Shown: positions 56,726 to 64,000 of the stretch, piece after piece
How the letters are laid out: every line of letters begins with the position of its first letter
Position numbering within the stretch: position 1 is the stretch's first letter
Assembly (NCBI RefSeq): GCF_000381365.1
Contig: NZ_KB905466.1
Span: forward strand, 2,778,821-2,842,820
Direction of reading: 5' to 3'
Source of the DNA: Bacteroides salyersiae WAL 10018 = DSM 18765 = JCM 12988
Lineage (GTDB): Bacteria; Bacteroidota; Bacteroidia; Bacteroidales; Bacteroidaceae
Length of the DNA stretch: 64,000 bases
Program-made: the position numbers and the translations under genes
The notes under the pieces: generated by a model
Databases searched by the model: none
Seen by the model: the letters and a program-made list of their open reading frames with translations, nothing else
What the model was told of the DNA's origin: nothing

Positions 56726-58522
56726 ATGAAAAAGATTTTACTTGCTGCTGTCGTGTTTGCCAATGTTGCAATTTTATCAGCTCAACAGGAACTGTTGTTA
56801 ATTAATGAAAATGGTACTGGGCTTCGTGAAGGGAAAATTTCTGTTATTGATAGCGATAATGACGGAAAACACAATGTTATTTTTGCTGGTCGTGCGGATA
56901 AGAATACGAAAGATATGGTTTACATTTTTAAAGTCCAAGGAGATGATACATTTACTCCTGTAGATAATACTATTCCGATTCCAGGCGGACAATGGATCTC
57001 AACTACGTGGGAAGATATAAATGGTGATGGGAGAATAGATTTATTTACGTCTGGTATTAAAGGAGAAGGAGGTGGAAACTATGTAATTTTATTAACAAAT
57101 AATGGAGATGGAACTTATACAGACAATTGGGAATTGGATTTACCACAAAATGCGCCAGGATCGGCTGCTGCTGATTTTGACAATGATGGTATTATTGATT
57201 TCCTCATTTATGGTTTCAAAACAGATGGCACATTAACATTCCGGAATGAAGATAACTCTGTGGATGAATCTATCAATGTTTTACCACAAGGTGTTACTTT
57301 GTTTGGCGATGCCAATGTTACTTTATTGGATATAAATAATGACGGGTATATAGATTTTTATCTGTGTGGTTATGTACATGATGCTGATGCAAAGAGAAGA
57401 TATTCCGGATTGTTTATAAATAATGGAAATAGAACATTTACAGAAACCTCTGTATTACCGAGTGGTAAAGCATCGAATCAGGCTACAACTCTTTTTGCTG
57501 ATATTAATGGAGATGGGATTATGGAAATGATTTTTTATGGTCATGAGGGTTCGGGATCTATGTATGTATATCAATATATCGATGGAGAGTTTGTTGAATC
57601 AATGCCTATTGAGGGAATCTACCAGACTAAAACAGTGGTTAATTCAGGAGTTTTAGCAGATATAAATAATGATGGTTATTACGATTTGATTGCTAATGTT
57701 TACAATGGTATAAATAATAATCCTAGGGAGAGACTATTCTTTTTTATAGGGGATGAATTTGGATTGTTTGAACTTAACGAAGAACTCTCATCTCAGGTTA
57801 TGGGAGGGAGTAATGGTAGTGTTGCTGTATTAGACAGTAATAACGATGGAATATTAGATTTTGCCGTGATGGGATATAATTTTAATCAAAATAACAATGA
57901 TGCTTTTTGCGCGATTTACAAGAATACTACTTATACAGCAACCAATGCAGCGCCATCGGCACCGAGTAACTTAGAGAATTCGGTTGATGGGAATAATGTT
58001 GTTTTGTCATGGGGAGAGGCTACGGATGACAAAACTCCTACCCAAAGTTTAACCTATAATATTTATCTCAGGAACAAAACGACAGGTAGATATTATAGAC
58101 ATCCCAAAGCTAATTTGTCAACAGGCAAACGAATGGTATTAGAGCATGGAAATACTTTTCTTGCTAAACAAATATCTTTCAATAATCTGCCTGATGGTGA
58201 CTATGAGTGGACTGTTCAGGCGATAGATGCTGCTTATGCAGGTGGAGCTTTTGCTGAGATGAAAAATTTTACTATAGGTAAAGGTATGTCTATAAATACT
58301 CAAGAATCTGAAGCTGTAAAAGTTACCGTTGATGTACAAAATAAAAATATAAAGATTGTTACAGCTGATGCTATTAGTGAAGTGTGTATATATAACATGG
58401 AAGGAGAATTATTGAAATCTACTTCCAATAATGTTATTTCTGATTTTGGGTATACGTCTGGGGTGTATATTATTAAAGTCAGAACTCTAAAAGATATTAT
58501 TACTAAGAAGATTGTTTTCTGA
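56726..58522 (+). CDS. FG-GAP/VCBS repeat protein with FN3-like and C-terminal T9SS-like domains
   Basis: 598 residues. Signal peptide (ending ILSAQQ). About seven propeller repeats carry calcium-loop DxNxDG motifs (DINGDGRIDLF, DFDNDGIIDFL, DINNDGYIDFY, DINGDGIMEMI, DINNDGYYDLI, DSNNDGILDFA) over about 30-395. An FN3-like domain follows (about 408-515, APSNLENSVDGNNVVLSW). The last ~80 residues form a type-A sorting-like domain (VCIYNMEGELLKST, then GVYIIKVRT). No catalytic signature. In this position it may be a surface glycan-binding protein (inference). Confidence 0.82.
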   Translation: MKKILLAAVVFANVAILSAQQELLLINENGTGLREGKISVIDSDNDGKHNVIFAGRADKNTKDMVYIFKVQGDDTFTPVDNTIPIPGGQWISTTWEDINGDGRIDLFTSGIKGEGGGNYVILLTNNGDGTYTDNWELDLPQNAPGSAAADFDNDGIIDFLIYGFKTDGTLTFRNEDNSVDESINVLPQGVTLFGDANVTLLDINNDGYIDFYLCGYVHDADAKRRYSGLFINNGNRTFTETSVLPSGKASNQATTLFADINGDGIMEMIFYGHEGSGSMYVYQYIDGEFVESMPIEGIYQTKTVVNSGVLADINNDGYYDLIANVYNGINNNPRERLFFFIGDEFGLFELNEELSSQVMGGSNGSVAVLDSNNDGILDFAVMGYNFNQNNNDAFCAIYKNTTYTATNAAPSAPSNLENSVDGNNVVLSWGEATDDKTPTQSLTYNIYLRNKTTGRYYRHPKANLSTGKRMVLEHGNTFLAKQISFNNLPDGDYEWTVQAIDAAYAGGAFAEMKNFTIGKGMSINTQESEAVKVTVDVQNKNIKIVTADAISEVCIYNMEGELLKSTSNNVISDFGYTSGVYIIKVRTLKDIITKKIVF

Positions 58523-58541
58523 TAAATACGAATTAACATGG

Positions 58542-58582
58542 AAGCTGGCTATACGACAATTGATTTGTGTAATAGCCGGCTT
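58542..58582 (+). other. Stem-loop between FG-GAP and Asp-box genes
   Basis: AAGCTGGCTAT (58542-58552) pairs with ATAGCCGGCTT (58572-58582), one G-T pair, 19-base loop. There is no U-run, so a partial terminator or RNA-processing element is more likely than a full stop. Confidence 0.4.
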
Positions 58583-58607
58583 TATAACTTAATGAAGTTA
58601 AACTATC

Positions 58608-60635
58608 ATGAAAAATATTATTGTAAGTTTTTTTGTTGGATATTGTTTTTTCCCTTTGGGTATCAAATCTCAACCGGTAGATGTGCGTATAGGCTGGAAC
58701 TATCGTACTTATCAAGAACTTCGCTCGTATACTGTAAAGACTAATAATACGATTGTGAAATCAGCTCATTATCCTCGTATAAAACGTTTAAGTGGAGGTG
58801 ATTTACTTATGATATACATGGATGGAAAATTTGGATGGAATATTTATGCAAGAAAAAGTAAAGACGATGGATTGACATGGTCAGATGCGGTCATTGTGCG
58901 TCAATCTTATAAAGACCCTGGAAAGAACGATAATGTATGTTATGCTTGCCCGGATTTTATAGAATTGCCGGATGGAAAAATTATGGTTGCATATCAATGG
59001 AGATATAATAATGGCTATAATGATTTGGAAAATACGAACAGTAATTGTGGTATAGAAATAATACAGAGTATTAATCAAGGTGAATCTTTTATTGCGGCTT
59101 CAGCTAAAAAAGCTTTTTGGGGTCGAAATTGGGAACCGTCTTTTATTTTGTTACCTACGGGGGAATTGCAACTGTTTTGTACTGATACTCATACCTTAAA
59201 ATGTAATGTGGGACTACTACGTTCTTTTGATTATGGAAAAACATGGCTTCCAGCTACTTCTTCTACATTTTCAGAAACTGAATATATATCACGAACTCAA
59301 GAAGGAGAGAAGACAATGGATGGAATGGCTGTGGGGCAGTATCTTGATAATGACAACGGAATTGCTATTGCTGTGGAATGCGATGGGGGTACACAAACCC
59401 CTTGGATTGTCTGGACATCAAAAGAGAATAACTGGAGATATGCAGATTTCCAAGCTCCTATGATTGGTCCGGGAGAGGATCGGAAATGGCTTGTACATGA
59501 AAATTTCCGTGGTTTTGCTCCATATATGATGAAATTACCTACTGGAGAAATTGTAGTTCAGTCTAATGGTAAATTTAAAAATGAGACAGCTGAGAAAATG
59601 TGGGTTTTTATTGGGAATGACAAGGCAAAAGATTTTTCTTATGCTTCATCACCTTATGCAGCTTGGTGGGGGTCGATTTCTTATATAGGTAATGATGAAG
59701 TGATAAGCTCTGGCAATAGCGGATATAAGGAAAATGGAGCGGATTATCAAATGCTAAAAGTGATGAAAGGTGTGATAAATCGTAGCAAAAAAGTCCAAAA
59801 AGGAGATACGGAATGTGTCGATTTAGATAAATTTGACCGTTCTTTAAATAATGATTGGTTCATCGGAGGAAAATCTCAAGCGCAGGCATATCTGAATTTG
59901 GAGTATACAGATAAGGATTTAAATGTTAATGCTCATGTTTTTGATAAAAAACTAAATTATTATTCTCCACTTAATTGTGATGGTCTCCAATTACTTGTTT
60001 ACCGAAAAAATAAAGTAACTTTGTCAGAGTGTGTTTATCGTTTGACTATAAATATAAATGGAGGTACTAAATTAGAACTGCAAAATGGTGGCGGAGGGTT
60101 TGACCCATTTTCAACAGAAGGGTTTATAAATAATGTAAATTTGGAGGGTTCTTTAAATAATAATGAAGATCAAGATATCGGATATACATCAAAGTCATCT
60201 GTTTTGTGGACATTAATTGGAGGGTATCCTTCTGAATCGGATGAGTTCAGAGTACATTTGATTCAAAAAAATAATGACAATTCTACTGCTGTTTTACCAG
60301 TGACAACAGAGGATATGCCTGGTGAAAAAGCGGATGATCCAACAACTTGGTTACCTATCTATTTTGTTGAAGATGAAGTCTCATCTGTCAAAAGTATAGG
60401 TATGGAGAAAGTAAAAGTTTTTATTACTGAAGATAAAATGCTGAACGTTGATTTTGATAAAGGTTTAAATGGGGCTGTAAGGGTTGGTATCTATGACGTT
60501 AAAGGTATCTGCTTTTTTAGCCATTTAATATATAAGCCAGGTATTATTACTATTCCGACATTAGAGCGAGGAGTTTATTGTATTGTTTCAATAAACGATA
60601 ATGGTGAACAGTTCGTGAAGAAAATAATAATTTAG
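58608..60635 (+). CDS. Sialidase-fold (Asp-box) glycosidase or lyase with CBM9-like and T9SS-like domains
   Basis: 675 residues. The signal peptide is short (about 1-20). A beta-propeller carries Asp boxes SKDDGLTW and SFDYGKTW (about 85-92 and 205-212). The N-terminus reads YPRIKRLSGGDLLMIY; this is not the FRIP motif of GH33 sialidases and looks more like exo-acting GH93-type propellers, though a propeller lyase is possible. Residues about 410-580 resemble CBM9-type sugar-binding modules (FIGGKSQAQAYLNLEYTDKDL). The final ~70 residues form a type-A sorting-like domain (VRVGIYDVKGICFFS, then VKKIII). Activity is not determinable. Confidence 0.7.
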   Translation: MKNIIVSFFVGYCFFPLGIKSQPVDVRIGWNYRTYQELRSYTVKTNNTIVKSAHYPRIKRLSGGDLLMIYMDGKFGWNIYARKSKDDGLTWSDAVIVRQSYKDPGKNDNVCYACPDFIELPDGKIMVAYQWRYNNGYNDLENTNSNCGIEIIQSINQGESFIAASAKKAFWGRNWEPSFILLPTGELQLFCTDTHTLKCNVGLLRSFDYGKTWLPATSSTFSETEYISRTQEGEKTMDGMAVGQYLDNDNGIAIAVECDGGTQTPWIVWTSKENNWRYADFQAPMIGPGEDRKWLVHENFRGFAPYMMKLPTGEIVVQSNGKFKNETAEKMWVFIGNDKAKDFSYASSPYAAWWGSISYIGNDEVISSGNSGYKENGADYQMLKVMKGVINRSKKVQKGDTECVDLDKFDRSLNNDWFIGGKSQAQAYLNLEYTDKDLNVNAHVFDKKLNYYSPLNCDGLQLLVYRKNKVTLSECVYRLTININGGTKLELQNGGGGFDPFSTEGFINNVNLEGSLNNNEDQDIGYTSKSSVLWTLIGGYPSESDEFRVHLIQKNNDNSTAVLPVTTEDMPGEKADDPTTWLPIYFVEDEVSSVKSIGMEKVKVFITEDKMLNVDFDKGLNGAVRVGIYDVKGICFFSHLIYKPGIITIPTLERGVYCIVSINDNGEQFVKKIII

Positions 60636-60715
60636 AAGTTACATGGGTCTAAATAATGAAGTATTAGATAACTGGAATTAAATAATTTATTCTTATTGAT
60701 TATAAAAATAAACAA

Positions 60716-61915
60716 ATGATGAAATATCTTTTTAGAATCGTGTGTGCGGTATGCCTATTTGCAGGGTGTAGCAATGGTGGAAAAGACGGAATGGACGATC
60801 TTGTCGATAGGAGTCTTGAGAGGGCTATAGTGCAATCTAAATTAATGGCATCTGATTTAATAAGTAAGCCGGGGCTCCTTCCTCGAACCATAGATAAAGA
60901 GGGAAAGTTGGAGACATCAACTTCTCGTTGGTGGTGTAGTGGTTTTTTTCCTGGGGTATTATGGTATTTGTATGAAGTGTCTTCGGATGATTCATTAAAA
61001 AATTATGCACAAGAATTTACTAAACGAATAGAACGTGAACAGTATACCACTACTAATCACGATGTTGGTTTCATGCTTTATTGTAGTTTTGGAAATGGAC
61101 TACGACTTACAAAAGACGAATCTTATAAAAAGGTTTTATTACAGGGCTCTAAATCATTATCTACTCGTTATCGTCCAATGGTAGGTTGTATACGTTCTTG
61201 GGATTGGAATAAGAAAGTATGGCAATATCCTGTTATTATCGATAATATGATGAATCTGGAAATGCTGATGTGGGCATCTAAAAACTCTGATAATCCGGAA
61301 TTCTCAAAGATTGCACGATCACATGCTGACGTAACAATGAAAAATCACTTCCGTTCTGATTATAGTTGTTATCATGTTGTGTCATACGATACGATTACGG
61401 GATTGCCGGAAAAGAAAAATACATGTCAAGGTTATTCTCATGAATCATCTTGGGCCAGAGGGCAGGCGTGGGCACTTTATGGCTATACAATGATGTATAG
61501 AGAAACAAAGGATCTTCGCTATTTGGAACAAGCAACTAACATTGCAAAATTTATTATAAATCATCCCAATTTACCAACAGATAAAGTACCATATTGGGAT
61601 TTCGATGCTCCGGATATTCCTAATACATTGAGAGATGCTTCAGCTGCTGCTATTATGGCTTCGGCTTTTATAGAATTAAGTGTATATGCAGAAACGAATA
61701 TTGCAAAACTGTGTTTGGAAACAGCAAAAATACAAATAAAGACTCTTTCTTCACCAGAATATTTGTCTGAACCGAATACAAACTGTAATTTTATTCTAAA
61801 ACATTCGGTTGGCAATTATCCGGGGAAGGGAGAAATAGATGTTCCTCTTACTTATGCAGATTATTATTATGTAGAAGCATTGGTACGTTATAAAAAATAT
61901 GTGTTAAAAAAATGA
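60716..61915 (+). CDS. Glycoside hydrolase family 88 (unsaturated glucuronyl hydrolase), lipoprotein
   Basis: 399 residues. Lipobox CLFAGC places the lipid at Cys18. The alpha/alpha barrel has the two key aspartates at GH88 spacing: Asp116 in TTTNHDVGFMLYCSFG and Asp176 in YPVIIDNMMNLEMLMWAS, 60 residues apart (88 and 149 in the Bacillus enzyme). It removes a 4,5-unsaturated uronate from the non-reducing end of lyase products by a hydration mechanism. No lyase of a recognised family lies in this PUL, so one may be supplied elsewhere or by an unrecognised neighbour. It overlaps the GH43 gene by 4 bp (ATGA). Confidence 0.93.
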   Translation: MMKYLFRIVCAVCLFAGCSNGGKDGMDDLVDRSLERAIVQSKLMASDLISKPGLLPRTIDKEGKLETSTSRWWCSGFFPGVLWYLYEVSSDDSLKNYAQEFTKRIEREQYTTTNHDVGFMLYCSFGNGLRLTKDESYKKVLLQGSKSLSTRYRPMVGCIRSWDWNKKVWQYPVIIDNMMNLEMLMWASKNSDNPEFSKIARSHADVTMKNHFRSDYSCYHVVSYDTITGLPEKKNTCQGYSHESSWARGQAWALYGYTMMYRETKDLRYLEQATNIAKFIINHPNLPTDKVPYWDFDAPDIPNTLRDASAAAIMASAFIELSVYAETNIAKLCLETAKIQIKTLSSPEYLSEPNTNCNFILKHSVGNYPGKGEIDVPLTYADYYYVEALVRYKKYVLKK

Positions 61916-62943
61916 GGAGTATATTAGCTGTTTACTTATTGGCCATACTGTTATTAGGAGCTTGTCGGTCTGGTGGTTTTTATACTAATCCCATCCTCTC
62001 TAATGGAGCAGATCCTTGGATTGTGAGATATGACAGTAACTATTATTACTGTTGTGTTATGCCAGGGAATAGGATCGGGGTTTCAAAATCACAAAAATTA
62101 CATCAAATTAATGGGCCTATCGAGGTATGGAAAGCACCAATAGGGAATAAATGGAATTCGTCTTGTATTTGGGCACCTGAATTACATTTTTGGAATGGGA
62201 AATGGTATATTTTTTATGCTGCCGGTTATTCTGGACCTCCATTTATTCATCAAAAAACCGGGGTACTTGAGTCTGTTACGTCTGATCCACAAGGAGAATA
62301 CATAGATAAAGGGATGTTGTTTACAGGTGATACTTTAGGGGATTGGAGCAATAATATGTGGGCTATTGATATGACTTTGCTGGAACATAAAAAAGAGTTA
62401 TATGCGATATGGTCTGGTTGGGAGAAAAAGGAAATGACAGATAAAACTCAGCAACATTTATATATTGCAAAAATGGAAAATCCTTGGACAATAGCTTCTA
62501 GTAGGGTTAAAATCTCCTCTCCTGAACTTGATTATGAACAAGGAGAACTTCCACTAAATGAAGGACCACAAATTTTGAAAAACAAAAATGATCTTTTCAT
62601 TATTTATTCTTGTGGACAATCTTGGTTACCGACTTATAAATTGGCGTATCTAAAACTGAAAGATGAGAATGCTGATCCGCTTGATAAAGATAGTTGGATT
62701 AAAGGAACTAAACCTTTGTTTGAAGGGAATAAGAATGCATATGGAGTGGGACATGCTAGTTTTACAACCTCTCCGGACGGAGAAGAATTCTATATTATGT
62801 ATCATGCTAAAGTAGAGAAAAAGCCTGGATGGAGGAGAGATATAAGACTACAGAAGTTTGCATTTGACGAGAAAACAGGATTACCTGATTTTGGTAAACC
62901 TATGTCGATTAAAAAGAAGATGAAATTGCCTTCAGGTAGCTAA
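61912..62943 (+). CDS. Glycoside hydrolase family 43 (five-bladed propeller), lipoprotein
   Basis: 343 residues. Lipobox LLGAC, Cys18. The catalytic triad is visible: Asp34 in NGADPWIV, Asp153 in MWAIDMTLLEH, Glu217 in PLNEGPQIL. The family is mainly alpha-L-arabinofuranosidase, beta-xylosidase or exo-galactanase; residues that fix the sugar cannot be read here. It is the last gene of the operon, translationally coupled to GH88 through an ATGA overlap. Confidence 0.92.
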   Translation: MRSILAVYLLAILLLGACRSGGFYTNPILSNGADPWIVRYDSNYYYCCVMPGNRIGVSKSQKLHQINGPIEVWKAPIGNKWNSSCIWAPELHFWNGKWYIFYAAGYSGPPFIHQKTGVLESVTSDPQGEYIDKGMLFTGDTLGDWSNNMWAIDMTLLEHKKELYAIWSGWEKKEMTDKTQQHLYIAKMENPWTIASSRVKISSPELDYEQGELPLNEGPQILKNKNDLFIIYSCGQSWLPTYKLAYLKLKDENADPLDKDSWIKGTKPLFEGNKNAYGVGHASFTTSPDGEEFYIMYHAKVEKKPGWRRDIRLQKFAFDEKTGLPDFGKPMSIKKKMKLPSGS

Positions 62944-63150
62944 TTCTAAAAAAATATTCTTGTGCATCAGGCTATTGTAGTTTTATGGGGGATAATCCTC
63001 TTTTGTTGTTTTTGTTTTTGAATACTAATGTCAACACGCAGTAATGAAAGAGAGACTATATTATCAGATGCTATAGATAAACAAGTAATATGGTTATTTG
63101 ATGAATATAGTGTATCTTTACGTTTAATTTTCAATTAGATAGAAGAATAT

Positions 63151-63921
63151 ATGCGAAAGATTTTTAGTTTTTACTTGCTGTGTCTGTTAACTGTTTCAAG
63201 CTGGGCACAAGAGAATTATCAAAAGAAAGAATTTGTTTCTTCTTTCGGTGATTCATTGTCATACCGTCTGTTACGACCGGAAAATGAACAAGCCGGTAGT
63301 AAATATCCGCTTGTTCTTTTTCTGCATGGTGCCGGAGAACGGGGAAGTGACAATGAAAAGCAGCTTACACATGGTGCACAGATGTTTCTTAATCCGGTGA
63401 ACCGTGAAAAATATCCGGCTTTTGTTTTAATCCCGCAGTGTCCGGCAGATGCTTATTGGGCATATACATCCCGTCCGGCCTCGTTTTTCCCGGCAGAGAT
63501 GCCTGTGGTACAGGACATATCTCCGATATTCAAATCATTGAAGGAGTTATTGGATACTTATTTGGCTTTGCCACAAATCGATAAGAACCGTATTTATATT
63601 ATAGGGCTTTCAATGGGAGGAATGGGGACATATGACATGGCTATCCGCTTTCCGGAGGTGTTTGCGGCAGCTATTCCTATTTGCGGTACGGTCCATCCAA
63701 TCCGGTTGGCAAACGCTAAAGGAGTGAGATTTCGTATATTTCATGGAGATGCGGACAATGTAGTAACGGTAGAAGGTTCCCGTATGGCTTATAGAGCATT
63801 AAAGGCGGCCGGTGCTGATGTGGAATACATTGAATTTCCGGGATGTGGTCATGATAGTTGGACTCCGGCATTTAATTATCCGGGATTTATGGATTGGCTG
63901 TTTAGCCAAAAGAAGAAATAA
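63151..63921 (+). CDS. Exported alpha/beta hydrolase (esterase/prolyl-oligopeptidase type)
   Basis: 256 residues with signal peptide (MRKIFSFYLLCLLTVSSWAQ). The oxyanion motif is FLHGAGERG, the nucleophile elbow GLSMGG, then DADNVV (Asp) and GCGHDSW (His), a full Ser-Asp-His set. It resembles the phospholipase/carboxylesterase proteins of Bacteroides PULs. It lies 207 bp past GH43, and its base composition is closer to the non-PUL genes, so it may be outside the operon. Substrate unknown; deacetylation of a glycan is possible. Confidence 0.88.
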   Translation: MRKIFSFYLLCLLTVSSWAQENYQKKEFVSSFGDSLSYRLLRPENEQAGSKYPLVLFLHGAGERGSDNEKQLTHGAQMFLNPVNREKYPAFVLIPQCPADAYWAYTSRPASFFPAEMPVVQDISPIFKSLKELLDTYLALPQIDKNRIYIIGLSMGGMGTYDMAIRFPEVFAAAIPICGTVHPIRLANAKGVRFRIFHGDADNVVTVEGSRMAYRALKAAGADVEYIEFPGCGHDSWTPAFNYPGFMDWLFSQKKK

Positions 63922-63926
63922 GAATA

Positions 63927-63976
63927 AAAACAAGGACGCGTTCCTGAGAGAGTTCTTGGGGGCGCGTCCTTGTTTT
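63927..63976 (+). terminator. Terminator of the alpha/beta hydrolase gene
   Basis: AAAACAAGGACGCG (63927-63940) pairs exactly with CGCGTCCTTGTTTT (63963-63976), a strong stem ending in a T-run. Confidence 0.9.
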
Positions 63977-64000
63977 ATGTATCTGGTGATTATTTCTCCG

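Noticed and set aside
58608..60635. Straight annotation as a GH33 sialidase
   Set aside because: Asp boxes are present, but the FRIP/YRIP arginine motif is missing; Asp boxes occur in many propeller families.
1..64000. CRISPR arrays, insertion sequences, prophage or integrase genes
   Set aside because: No regularly spaced repeats, transposase, integrase or phage structural genes were found on either strand.

Overview
The window reads as a chromosomal segment of a gut Bacteroides species (phylum Bacteroidota). The evidence is two SusC/SusD-centred polysaccharide utilisation loci (PULs), a hybrid two-component regulator, many promoters of the Bacteroides type (-7 TAnnTTTG, often with TTG/TTTG about 19 bp upstream), a fused SecDF, and LruC-type and DUF2264 proteins. 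No phage, conjugative element, insertion sequence or CRISPR array was seen.

Layout. Positions 1-621 hold the 5' part of a 2-oxoacid:ferredoxin oxidoreductase alpha subunit (minus strand, cut by the window edge), followed by tRNA-Arg(CCT). Positions 1.5-9.9 kb (minus) are a compact PUL: a SusC with an N-terminal STN signalling domain, SusD, and one large GH85-like endo-beta-N-acetylglucosaminidase, so N-glycan is the likely substrate. A 1.16 kb gene-free gap with several strong stem-loops follows. From 11 to 32 kb come mostly core genes: SecDF, an M3 peptidase, an EEP-family protein and two overlapping rhomboid proteases (one probable operon), HU, ArgS, an LruC lipoprotein, topoisomerase I, and an envelope pair (beta-barrel plus 1002-residue TPR protein). 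From 32.7 to 42.3 kb the content is mixed: a HigBA-type toxin-antitoxin pair, a REP-like repeat, a thioredoxin, a NUDIX hydrolase, AhpC/AhpF, a lone PL8 lyase, an inositol monophosphatase, ComF, a small monooxygenase, and a three-gene unit (4Fe-4S ferredoxin, small membrane protein, ECF sigma factor). Two identical tRNA-Asn genes, a PfkB kinase and a C-terminal processing protease follow.

Positions 45.9-62.9 kb hold the second, visibly more AT-rich PUL: a hybrid two-component sensor/regulator (HTCS), SusC, SusD, a DUF2264 protein, an FG-GAP repeat protein, an Asp-box propeller protein with a CBM9-like domain, a GH88 unsaturated glucuronyl hydrolase and a GH43 enzyme. An alpha/beta hydrolase and a strong terminator close the window. 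The SusC/D pair should bind and import an oligosaccharide; the HTCS should sense a breakdown product and activate the operon, and a 13-bp direct repeat with a 21-bp period just upstream of the susC -7 box is a candidate binding site. GH88 implies a uronate-containing substrate, but its identity is not settled by the sequence. Three proteins in the two PULs end in type-A T9SS-like C-terminal domains, which is odd for gut Bacteroides.

All coordinates were read by eye. Family assignments rest on recognised motifs, not on database searches.
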